64,000 nt of DNA from an uncultured Sterolibacteriaceae bacterium (GTDB lineage: Bacteria; Pseudomonadota; Gammaproteobacteria; Burkholderiales; Rhodocyclaceae). Under the pieces are notes generated by a model that did not search any database, was not told the DNA's origin, and worked only from the letters and a program-made list of their open reading frames with translations. A program made the position numbers and the translations under genes. Where the stretch lies: assembly GCA_937888595.1 (NCBI GenBank), contig CALARK010000011.1, positions 6,108-70,107 of the forward strand, written 5' to 3'. This document shows positions 41,391 to 49,058 of this stretch, in pieces (positions within the stretch are counted from its first letter, which is position 1; every line of letters starts with the position of its first letter).

Positions 41391-41962
41391 CGACGCTGCT
41401 GCATTCCGTGATCTGGTTTCTCGCGTTGGTTGCCGTCGCCCTGGTGGTCGTCGCCATCTATTCTCATCGTGCGCCGCCGCGCATCGAGGCGCCCGTTGAT
41501 CCGCTGGCATGGCTTCCGGCCGAGCTTTACCATGCTCAAGTCGTCGCGGTGGAAAGCGACATGAATGCCGTCATGTCCCTGCCAGGATACGGCCGCGTGC
41601 GTCTCTTTGGTCGCCCGGATCAGGTCTATCGTCTGCCGAATGGCCTGCATGTCCCGCTGGAATATAAAACCCGCGACCGCGCGGTTGCGCGCTCCACCGA
41701 TAGCGACCAGTTGGCCTTGCAAGCGTGGATGTTGCGCCAGAATGACCGTGCAACTGCGCCATTTGGCTTTGTCGTCTGTCAGCGCAACGGTTCCGGCCAG
41801 CGCACGCCTATCATTGTCCCGTTGGCGGGGGACGAGTATGCGCAATACCTCGTAGCCCGCTATCTCGATGTTCGCACCGGAAAGGTGACGCCAGGCCGCG
41901 CGGAAGATCGGCGTTGCGAATCATGCGGACACCATCAAGCAACCTGCAACCAACCAGCATAG
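41387..41962 (+). CDS. Membrane-anchored PD-(D/E)XK (Cas4-like) nuclease
   Basis: A 191-residue protein with an N-terminal membrane helix (VIWFLALVAVALVVVAIY). GRPDQVYRLPNGLHVPLEYK fits the D...ExK catalytic core, followed by DSDQLALQAWML (motif III-like Gln region). At the end, RRCESCGHHQATC resembles a Cas4-type cysteine cluster. Predicted to cut DNA at the inner membrane, possibly during transfer. No CRISPR array is in the window. Confidence 0.7.
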   Translation: MTTLLHSVIWFLALVAVALVVVAIYSHRAPPRIEAPVDPLAWLPAELYHAQVVAVESDMNAVMSLPGYGRVRLFGRPDQVYRLPNGLHVPLEYKTRDRAVARSTDSDQLALQAWMLRQNDRATAPFGFVVCQRNGSGQRTPIIVPLAGDEYAQYLVARYLDVRTGKVTPGRAEDRRCESCGHHQATCNQPA

Positions 41963-41972
41963 GATCACACGC

Positions 41973-42389
41973 ATGCAAAACCTTTCAGCCCAATCCGCCA
42001 GCACGGCTCTCCCCTTGTTGATCGACACGCGCGGCGAGGCAGCGGTGCGCCATCACGTCAAGAACGTGGGGGCATTGTTGCCGGAAGGCGTTGATGTTTG
42101 GGAGTATGTGCAGGCGCAGGCGCGGGGTATTTACGACGATCTGTGCCGCACGGTGCCTGGACTCCATGAGTTCAGCGGCACCAATATCCTTACCGCTCCG
42201 ATCAATAACGGCGTGCTGCATGCCTTGCCTTTGGTGCGGGGGATCGGCGTAGTTTTCCTGATGGCGGAACGAGGCGAACTGAGGGGTGAGTCCGCCCAGC
42301 GACACTGGTCAGTTGCGGCGACATTCTGGTTGGCCAGCAGTAGCGTGGTGCTCTCGATGGACGAGCACGGTAGTTTGCGAAACGCCTAG
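41973..42389 (+). CDS. Hypothetical protein
   Basis: A 138-residue soluble protein (MQNLSAQSASTALPLLIDTRG). It has a helical middle (WEYVQAQARGIYDDL) and no recognised motif. It is the last plus-strand gene before the regulatory region and its stop directly abuts that of the XRE gene. Confidence 0.55.
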   Translation: MQNLSAQSASTALPLLIDTRGEAAVRHHVKNVGALLPEGVDVWEYVQAQARGIYDDLCRTVPGLHEFSGTNILTAPINNGVLHALPLVRGIGVVFLMAERGELRGESAQRHWSVAATFWLASSSVVLSMDEHGSLRNA

Positions 42390-42836
42390 CTAACTGCCGC
42401 CAAACCCAAGTTCATCCTCCATCGCCGCTACCTGGATGGCGCTTTCCACGGCCGCAAGCAGACTGTCCACCATGGCCATCCGGGACTGCGGGTCGAGGCG
42501 ATCCAACAGTTGAATAACCTCGCGCAGTTTGAGTTCGGTCATCAGTTCACGCTCGTCGGCAGGAACAACGTCTGTCTTGGCCGACATGCTCATGCGGCCT
42601 TGGCCCGTTAATAGCCAGTGAAGATTAAGCCCCGTGTTGGCCAGCGCCAGCAACGATGGCGTTGACGGCAACATCGCCAGATTCTGGTTCTCGTACTTCT
42701 TTATCAGGTTGATGTTCAGGCCGGCGTCGGCCGCGAACTCGTCCTGGGTGCGCTTTAGCACGCTCCGGCGCCACAACTTGAGTCGCTTGGCAACCTCGTC
42801 TTTGTATTGACGCTCTGCATCGTCACCGACCGTCAA
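42390..42836 (-). CDS. XRE-type repressor of the transfer activator operon
   Basis: A 148-residue protein with TQDEFAADAGLNINLIKKYENQ as helix-turn-helix (residues ~30-52), then a helical C-terminal part. The start is TTG with AAAGGAAC ahead. It is divergent from the flhD-like gene, and a 12-bp palindrome overlaps the -35 box of that promoter. In SXT and IncA/C elements a repressor likewise controls the flhDC-like activators, so this is probably the equivalent of SetR/Acr, though from a different family shape. Confidence 0.7.
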   Translation of the reverse strand: MTVGDDAERQYKDEVAKRLKLWRRSVLKRTQDEFAADAGLNINLIKKYENQNLAMLPSTPSLLALANTGLNLHWLLTGQGRMSMSAKTDVVPADERELMTELKLREVIQLLDRLDPQSRMAMVDSLLAAVESAIQVAAMEDELGFGGS

Positions 42837-42864
42837 AATAGTTCCTTTTAAGGCTCTTTGTTAT

Positions 42865-42893
42865 TTGACAGGTTCCTGTGGTGGCATTATATT
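42865..42893 (+). promoter_or_regulatory. Activator-operon promoter with overlapping operator
   Basis: TTGACA (42865-42870), a 17-base spacer and TATATT (42888-42893) form a near-consensus promoter. The palindrome ACAGGTTCCTGT (42868-42879; arms ACAGG and CCTGT) covers half of the -35 box, so a bound repressor would block RNA polymerase. An AT-rich -10-like TATAAT on the other strand at 42891-42886 may serve the repressor gene. Confidence 0.7.
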
Positions 42894-42934
42894 CCGCAGC
42901 AACGAGCGAAACGATGCTTATTTGGCGGTGACTC

Positions 42935-43258
42935 ATGGGCGACATGGTTGCAATCAATCGGCTGTTCCTTATCTGGGCCAGAAACGAAAGTGCTTCACCG
43001 GCAGGCAGGCTGACGACTGGCCTTCCGCAAGGCGTCCTCGACAGGATTGCGAAGCTGGATTTAGCAGAAATCGACAGGTTAGCCGAGAATCTTAGCGTAT
43101 CCGTCGTGTCTTTACGCATTGACGAAGCGATGCTGGAGAAGCTGTTGGCGATCCCGGATTCGTCTCGTATGCCATTCGTGTTGTCGCTGGTGGCTGGCGA
43201 CACCCGCGCTCGCAGAGACGATGGGCATGTCGCTGGCGCCAAACCGCGCATTGCCTGA
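42935..43258 (+). CDS. FlhD-like transfer activator subunit (SetD/AcaD type)
   Basis: A 107-residue protein. INRLFLIWARNES...AGRLTTGLPQGVLDRIAKL, then IDRLAENLSVSVVSLRIDE follows the FlhD pattern. With the next gene it would form a hetero-oligomer that turns on the transfer operons. In SXT and IncA/C elements the corresponding genes are the master activators SetD/SetC and AcaD/AcaC. Not identified by database search, so the homology is by motif reading. Confidence 0.75.
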   Translation: MGDMVAINRLFLIWARNESASPAGRLTTGLPQGVLDRIAKLDLAEIDRLAENLSVSVVSLRIDEAMLEKLLAIPDSSRMPFVLSLVAGDTRARRDDGHVAGAKPRIA

Positions 43259-43266
43259 CCAGCATA

Positions 43267-43749
43267 ATGCGAGTTGGTGATCTGGAAACCTACCAACTCG
43301 CTGACGCGCTGATCCGTAGCGGCCTGCGAATATCTATCGTAGCGAGCCTGACCGGCCTCTCCGTCAAATGGCTGCGACAGACACATGTGCATCTGTTTGG
43401 TGTCTCGCCGGTCAATGGGCGGCTACCGGATAACTGCCTTTCATTCACGCAAAACTACGAGGCTGCCGCCCGGTTGTCCTCGTTTGTGACGCTGCATATG
43501 GGGCTGCATGGCGGGCCGGTCGCTGGCGGGAAGGAATTGCTGACAACCTGGCGCGAGTATGAGCGGCTGTGCGGGGCAATCGACATCAACGCGGGCTACT
43601 ATGTGTGTCGGGATGTCCGTGTCAGCATCGTGTCGCTCATGCGCTGCTCTCATTGCCGCACACTTTATATTTACGATGGCAAGCGGAGGTACACAAGCCA
43701 GTGTCCCTATTGCTATCTCGCCAAACGACAGACAGCGGGGCGCGGATGA
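43267..43749 (+). CDS. FlhC-like transfer activator subunit (SetC/AcaC type)
   Basis: A 160-residue protein. LSVKWLRQTHVHLFGVSPVNGR and later LMRCSHCRTLYIYD..SQCPYC match FlhC, with C127, C130, C146 and C149 forming the zinc site. It lies 8 bases after the FlhD-like gene. Its expected targets are the four GAAACGT-containing elements at 19.5, 24.4, 46.7 and 56.9 kb. Its stop overlaps the signal peptidase start by 4 bases. Confidence 0.85.
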   Translation: MRVGDLETYQLADALIRSGLRISIVASLTGLSVKWLRQTHVHLFGVSPVNGRLPDNCLSFTQNYEAAARLSSFVTLHMGLHGGPVAGGKELLTTWREYERLCGAIDINAGYYVCRDVRVSIVSLMRCSHCRTLYIYDGKRRYTSQCPYCYLAKRQTAGRG

Positions 43750-44273
43750 ACCACTATTTCTCGCGCCTGCGGGCGGCAATCAACCAGCCCACGACACGAA
43801 AGCAGCGTGTCTGGCTGATCGGGTGGATAGTCCTGCTGTCCGTGCTGGCGATGTTTTTCACACGCTTTCACTTTGCCATCAATCTATCCCCCTCTCTACC
43901 GGGTAAGCTCTACCTGGTCGAGCGAGGCACGTTGCCTGCCAGGGGCGATCTGGCCGAGTTCAGGTTCGACGGCGCTGTCTACACACGCGGAACGCGCATG
44001 GTCAAGCGCGCTGCGGGTGTCGGCGGCTCGTTGGTCGATGTAGCGCCTCTTCCGGACGGGCGCATGGAACTTCGCGTAGACGGTGCAATGGTAGGAGTCG
44101 CCAAACGGCACGCCTCGTCAGGTCGTCCGCTGACGGCCAGCAAACCGCGTGTGCTCGATGCTGACGAGTATTACATGGCCGCAACGCATCCTGACAGTTT
44201 CGACTCGCGCTACGTAGAATTCGGCGCAGTCAAGCGTGAGCAAATCATCGGCCGTGCCATAGAGGTTTTCTGA
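43746..44273 (+). CDS. TraF/TrhF-type signal peptidase (S26)
   Basis: A 175-residue serine protease with one N-terminal membrane helix (WLIGWIVLLSVLAMFF). NLSPSLPGKLYLV (S48/S50 region) and MVKRAAGVGG (K87) give the Ser-Lys catalytic pair of the S26 family. It most likely matures the pilin. It is translationally coupled to both neighbours. Confidence 0.85.
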   Translation: MNHYFSRLRAAINQPTTRKQRVWLIGWIVLLSVLAMFFTRFHFAINLSPSLPGKLYLVERGTLPARGDLAEFRFDGAVYTRGTRMVKRAAGVGGSLVDVAPLPDGRMELRVDGAMVGVAKRHASSGRPLTASKPRVLDADEYYMAATHPDSFDSRYVEFGAVKREQIIGRAIEVF

Positions 44274-46636
44274 TGTTCAGTTTCTTTCGCAAAAAAACGC
44301 CGCCTGCGCCGCCGCCTGCCGTCGTGCCATGGAATGACGATGACGAGATTCCGCGTTATCCACCCTTCATGAAGGGACTGCCTGTCGTCAGTCCCGAGCG
44401 GCTGATTAGCACGCAGGCCGAACTGGTCAAAAATATCCGCGATACGGCGCTGGCCACACCGGAAATCTTCGCAAGGCACTACATGCCGGCGATACAGCGT
44501 TTCGCGGGGTTCGTGCATCTGCTGCCGGCGTCGCAGGCGCATCATCATCGGGGCGCAGGCGGGCTGCTGCGCCACGCGCTTGAGGTCGGCTTGTGGGCGC
44601 TCCAGGCAGCCGACAAGATCATGGTCAGAGGCGCGCAGTCGCCAGCGCAACGCCGTGAAATGGAACCACGCTGGCAACTCGCCGTGTTCCTCGCGGCGCT
44701 GTGCCACGATGCCGGCAAGCCGATCACGGATGTGGTCATTACCAACGAGGATCGCACGTCGCAATGGAATCCGCTGACAGAGGGGCTTCACGATTGGGCA
44801 AAAACCAACCGGCTGCGCGCCTACTACTTCGATTGGCGCGATGGGCGCGGCAAACAGCATACGGCGCTCTCCAGCCTGATCGGCGAGCGCATCATCGGCG
44901 TCGAGTCGCTGGCGTGGATCGGCAGCGTCGAAACGGAACTGGTGATCTGGATCATGGAATCGCTGGCCAGCAATCCCGGCCCGACCAATCAACTGCATGA
45001 CCTGGTGGTTCGAGCGGACCAAACCAGCGTCGAGCGCGACCTTAAAACCTTCGGCGCCGCGATGGCCGGCTATGATCTGGGTGTGCCGGTCGAGCGGCAT
45101 CTGACCGATATGATGCGCCGCATGGTGCGCGAGAATGTCTGGCTGGTGAACGTACCCGGTGCTCGGGTATGGAACATCGGCGGGGCGATCTATCTTGTCT
45201 GGCCGGCAGCCGGAGAGGAACTGGCCAGACAGGCGCGTGAAGACGGGGTGCCGGGCATTCCGCGCACGCCGGACGGCATCCTCGATATGCTGGTCGAGCG
45301 TGAGATGGCCTTCCTGATGGAGGGGGAGAATGGCGCAGAGCTATGGCAGATTGCCCCGGCCGTGCTTGCCGCAAAAATACCAGACATCAAGTTGCGCGCG
45401 ATTCGACTGCGGGACGACACGCTGGTATCGACGATGCCGCTGGCCAGCAGTGAAGGCCGGGTAATCGGTCCCGAGGCTGCTGCGCCGGTTGTCGAATCCA
45501 AAGCGGTCGATGTCGAGACGAATGCGGCCGAAGGTGAAACAACACCAGTCAAAGTCGAGACGAAAACGCCGAAAGGCGAGACGGCCCAAGGCAAGGCGAC
45601 CGTACCATCGGACGCTGCCAACAAGAAAACAGGTCGAACCGTGCGCGACACCAAGTCGCCCCCGACAATACCGGAGGCCACTGCCGAGTCGGCGGGATCG
45701 GCCGATAAACAGGAAGAGCGCGCCTCTGTGTCGCCCGGCCAAGAGCCGCAGGACGGCACACCGCCAGTCGTCCGTCAGGTGCTTTTCGACGGACCGACCG
45801 GCGAAGCGCTCAAGGCACTGGCTCAGGACTTGACCGATGGACAGGACAAGCGATGGGGGCGTGACGCCGTAGCTGACAAGAGCGGTTCGGTGCGATTGCG
45901 TTGGCCGGCGGCATTCGCTGGTTACGGGCTGTCCGGGAAGGTGCTGCTTGAGGACATGTCGACGCGCGGATGGCTTGTCACCGACCCGCTTAATCCGCTG
46001 AAAAAAACGGTGATGGCACGGTTCGCGGATGCGTCTGACACTCAAATAGCAATCCAACTGAGTGTCGAAGCCAGCGCGGCGTTCATGGCGCTTGCAGGCA
46101 ACGGCGCGGTGACGCTTTCCCAGAACCACCCACAAACGGGAGATTCGGGGGGGGATGCAGTCATGCCGGAAGCTGCGGCTGATGCAGCACCAGCCAAAAC
46201 TGAAACGGTGGCGGCAGAGAGTAAGCCTGCGTCCGTCGACGTTGAGGCAAAGCCGCCAAAGAGGAAGGGGGCTGCGGACGTGCACGAAGAGGCCGGCGCA
46301 GGTAAAAAGGGCAAGCGTGCCAAGCACGATCCCGAGGCGCAAAAGCAGCGGCCAGACAACCAACCGCCAGCGCAAGCTGCCCTGCCATTGGCTCCGGTAT
46401 CGAACAAGTCGAGGCGCGACGGGCAGGAGTGTTCCACGGATGCCGTGATCGCCGCACTCAGAACGGCTCCGATGACGATGGATGACGAAACCTGCGTGGT
46501 TGCGATCAAGGATGCGCTCGCCGCATTTGAAAAGGCCGGGCTGCCCATCCGCAAGTATCAGGAGATTCGCAGGATCAGCGCGCAGTCGGACGGGCGACTG
46601 AAAGTGCTGCCCAATGCGATCAAGTTCAAACAGTAG
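44273..46636 (+). CDS. traI: TraI relaxase, MobH type
   Basis: A 787-residue protein. H90-H92 and RHALEV of the HHHRGAGGLLRHALEV block, with LAALCHDAGKP (HD), make up the MobH/TraI_2 relaxase domain. The middle (residues ~400-500) is acidic and repetitive. VLFDGPTGEALKALAQDL and GYGLSGKVLLEDM form the TraI_2 C-terminal domain, followed by a lysine-rich tail. It nicks oriT and leads the strand into the recipient. Here it sits in the activator operon rather than next to traD, unlike SXT and IncA/C. Confidence 0.9.
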   Translation: MFSFFRKKTPPAPPPAVVPWNDDDEIPRYPPFMKGLPVVSPERLISTQAELVKNIRDTALATPEIFARHYMPAIQRFAGFVHLLPASQAHHHRGAGGLLRHALEVGLWALQAADKIMVRGAQSPAQRREMEPRWQLAVFLAALCHDAGKPITDVVITNEDRTSQWNPLTEGLHDWAKTNRLRAYYFDWRDGRGKQHTALSSLIGERIIGVESLAWIGSVETELVIWIMESLASNPGPTNQLHDLVVRADQTSVERDLKTFGAAMAGYDLGVPVERHLTDMMRRMVRENVWLVNVPGARVWNIGGAIYLVWPAAGEELARQAREDGVPGIPRTPDGILDMLVEREMAFLMEGENGAELWQIAPAVLAAKIPDIKLRAIRLRDDTLVSTMPLASSEGRVIGPEAAAPVVESKAVDVETNAAEGETTPVKVETKTPKGETAQGKATVPSDAANKKTGRTVRDTKSPPTIPEATAESAGSADKQEERASVSPGQEPQDGTPPVVRQVLFDGPTGEALKALAQDLTDGQDKRWGRDAVADKSGSVRLRWPAAFAGYGLSGKVLLEDMSTRGWLVTDPLNPLKKTVMARFADASDTQIAIQLSVEASAAFMALAGNGAVTLSQNHPQTGDSGGDAVMPEAAADAAPAKTETVAAESKPASVDVEAKPPKRKGAADVHEEAGAGKKGKRAKHDPEAQKQRPDNQPPAQAALPLAPVSNKSRRDGQECSTDAVIAALRTAPMTMDDETCVVAIKDALAAFEKAGLPIRKYQEIRRISAQSDGRLKVLPNAIKFKQ

Positions 46637-46674
46637 CGCCTGCGTGCAAGCCGCCTTCCTCGGTGCGCCCTTCT

Positions 46675-46733
46675 GAAACGTAACCGTTCGGGACGCTTTT
46701 AGCCAGAAAAACAAACCGGCAGCCTGCCATCAT
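46675..46733 (+). promoter_or_regulatory. Transfer activator element, copy C, with -10 box
   Basis: GAAACGTAACCGTTCGGGAC begins the element (46675-46704), followed by GCTTTTAGCC. A -10-like CATCAT is at 46728-46733. The traW start codon (46740) is only 6 bases beyond, so the mRNA may be leaderless. It precedes traW-traU-trbC-traN. Confidence 0.65.
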
Positions 46734-46739
46734 TGCCGG

Positions 46740-47369
46740 ATGCTTCATTGGCGTCCAATCACCATACTGACCGTTGCCTTTCTGGCTGTTTCCGGCCGGG
46801 CTGTTGCTCTCGATCTGGGCACGATAGGCCCGGTCTACCCGATCAAAGAGCGCGATCTGCTCGTCGTCATGCAGGACAAGATGCGCGCTCTGGAAAAGTC
46901 CGGAGAACTCGGCCAGATACAGGAGCGCTACAAGCGTGAAGTGATCGGGTCGGTCGAGTCGCCGCGCCCGGTTGCGGGTATTCAGCCAACCGCCACGGCG
47001 CGCACGTTCTACATTGATCCAAGCCACGTTCTTGAGCGTCATGTTCTCGACGACAAGGGCCGCATCCTGTATCCCGCAGGCACGCGCGTCAATCCGCTCG
47101 ACTATGCGCCAATGACGAAGCTGCTGCTTTTCTTCGACGCGCGTGACAAGGCGCAGATCGCCTTCGCCAAGCGGTTCATTGCCGAGACGAAACAGCAGGT
47201 AAAGCCGATCCTCGTTGCGGGCGAGCCGATGAAGCTCATGCGCGAATGGAAGCAGCAGGTCTACTACGATCAGGGCGGGACGCTTTCACGTCGCTTCATG
47301 CTCCAGCAAACCCCGGCCATCGTGAGCCAGGAAGATAAAAGGCTGCGCGTCGATGAAATTCGTCCGTGA
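46740..47369 (+). CDS. traW: TraW pilus assembly protein
   Basis: A 209-residue exported protein (cleavage near RAVALD). DLGTIGPVYPIKERDLL is the TraW N-terminal signature and RTFYIDPSHVLERHVLDD the second block. TraW works with TraU and TrbC in pilus assembly. No ribosome binding site precedes the ATG. It overlaps traU by 17 bases. Confidence 0.9.
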   Translation: MLHWRPITILTVAFLAVSGRAVALDLGTIGPVYPIKERDLLVVMQDKMRALEKSGELGQIQERYKREVIGSVESPRPVAGIQPTATARTFYIDPSHVLERHVLDDKGRILYPAGTRVNPLDYAPMTKLLLFFDARDKAQIAFAKRFIAETKQQVKPILVAGEPMKLMREWKQQVYYDQGGTLSRRFMLQQTPAIVSQEDKRLRVDEIRP

Positions 47370-48369
47370 TGTTATTGCGGCGCTTGCCGCGCTCGTTGCT
47401 GTGTCGACATCGCACGTGCAGGCTGCAAGTTGCGTCGGAAAGTTCGCCAATCCGATCACAGATATTTGCTGGTCGTGCATGTTCCCGATCAAGATTGCCG
47501 GGGCGACGCTTGTATCGTCAGGACAAGAAGATACGCCCAATCCCGGCGGGAATCCTGCCTGTTTCTGCGGCAATCCACCGATGGTGGGAATGAGCGTCAG
47601 CTTCTGGGAACCCGCTAGGCGTGTCGATGTGGTGCGCGAACCGTTCTGCATGGTCAGCCTCGGCGGCGTCAAGATGGACCCCGGCTTCGATGCGCCGCAG
47701 GCAACGCGCTTCCGTCATGACGGGCAGGGCCAGTCGTCGTTCTACCAGGTGCATTGGTATATCGATCCCGTGATGTTCTACCTCCAGGCGATCCTCGACA
47801 GCAACTGTCTGGAAAACACCGGCTTCGATCTGGCCTACCTCACGGAACTCGATCCACTCTGGAATGACGATGAACTGACGCGCATCATCAACCCGGATGT
47901 CTACCTGTTCGGGAACCTGCCCGCGCGCGCCGCCTGTGCTGCGGATTGCGTCACGGCGACAGCCGGATTCCCGAACGCATCTTTCTACTGGTGTGCCGGG
48001 TGCCAGGGCAGCCTTTACCCCTTGAACGGGCACGTTCAGGCGCACGTTGGCGGTGTGCAGGCCAGCAGCCTCCTGACCTACCGCATCACGGCAAAGATGC
48101 ACCGGGAAGGGCTGATGTGGGCTGCCAGCGGCGAGAACGGGATGTGCGGCTACTACCTGCAGCTACTGATGGACAAGACGAATTACAAGTACCAGATGCT
48201 GTATCCGATCCCGCAGACCGAGAAGATTTCCGGCAAGTGCTGCCAGCCGTTCGGGCGCTCGACGATTCTTTGGGGCGCCGGCAAGGAATTCCCGTTCGAG
48301 GGCGAGGATTTCTCATACCAGATATTCCGCAAGCGGAATTGTTGCCAGGGAGCGTCCATCGCGCCATGA
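47353..48369 (+). CDS. traU: TraU pilus assembly / DNA transfer protein
   Basis: A 338-residue exported, cysteine-rich protein: CVGKFANPITDICWSCMFPIK, ACFCGNPP, YWCAGCQGSLYP and KCCQPFG are conserved TraU blocks. It is a main substrate for DsbC-type isomerases. It overlaps trbC by 4 bases. Confidence 0.95.
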   Translation: MKFVRDVIAALAALVAVSTSHVQAASCVGKFANPITDICWSCMFPIKIAGATLVSSGQEDTPNPGGNPACFCGNPPMVGMSVSFWEPARRVDVVREPFCMVSLGGVKMDPGFDAPQATRFRHDGQGQSSFYQVHWYIDPVMFYLQAILDSNCLENTGFDLAYLTELDPLWNDDELTRIINPDVYLFGNLPARAACAADCVTATAGFPNASFYWCAGCQGSLYPLNGHVQAHVGGVQASSLLTYRITAKMHREGLMWAASGENGMCGYYLQLLMDKTNYKYQMLYPIPQTEKISGKCCQPFGRSTILWGAGKEFPFEGEDFSYQIFRKRNCCQGASIAP

Positions 48370-49058
48370 ACCTGCTGCGCATGTCTATTCTCGCTGTCTG
48401 TTTTGCATCGCCGCTGGCGCAGTCGCAAACCTCTATTCGCCTGCCGACCGATGAAGAAATCCGCCAAGCGCAGCGTCGCGCGGTGGATGTGCTGAACAAG
48501 CTCCCCGCCCCTGCCGTCGCACGCGAACAAACGGCTGGCATGCCTAAGATCGAAACGATCCCTCAGCCGGCGGCACCGCGTCCGAATATCGATGCCATCG
48601 CCGAGCGGTATAAGCAGATCGCGCAGCCGGCCAGCGAAAAGACCGCGAGCGATCTGATGGTATTCGTCTCTCTCTCCATGCCGAAGGGAGCACTGGAGAA
48701 GATCGTCGCCCAAGCCGAAAAATCAGGTGCAACGCTGATGTTTCGCGGACTCAAGGGCGACTCGATGAAGACAATGACGGCGGCGTTGCGCGACCTGATC
48801 GGCTCGCGCAAGGTCAGCGCCGCCATTCATCCGCCAGCCTTTCAGCAGTTCAGTGTGACGCAAGTGCCGGCGGTGGTGCTGGCGAGGTCATCGGCAGGCA
48901 ATGTGTTGGAAGATGGCTGCGCGCAGGCGGATACCTTCGTCAAGGTGACGGGCGACGTGACGCTTGACTACGCGCTCGACTATATCGAGCGCAACAGCCC
49001 GGCATGGGCGCAGATGGCCAGGAGCTATCGCAGCAAGATTGTCAGAGGGATTGAATGA
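48366..49058 (+). CDS. trbC: F-type TrbC pilus assembly protein
   Basis: The start ATG 48366 opens a signal peptide (cleavage near AQSQTS). The 230-residue product has LMVFVSLSMPKGALEKIV and MFRGLKGDS, the F-type TrbC thioredoxin-like fold, with a late QVPAVVL segment. It is in the usual order traW-traU-trbC-traN. Confidence 0.85.
   Translation: MNLLRMSILAVCFASPLAQSQTSIRLPTDEEIRQAQRRAVDVLNKLPAPAVAREQTAGMPKIETIPQPAAPRPNIDAIAERYKQIAQPASEKTASDLMVFVSLSMPKGALEKIVAQAEKSGATLMFRGLKGDSMKTMTAALRDLIGSRKVSAAIHPPAFQQFSVTQVPAVVLARSSAGNVLEDGCAQADTFVKVTGDVTLDYALDYIERNSPAWAQMARSYRSKIVRGIE

Noticed and set aside
45341..46714. 457-codon minus-strand frame
   Set aside because: It is antisense to traI and would also read through activator element C; no start signal or family.
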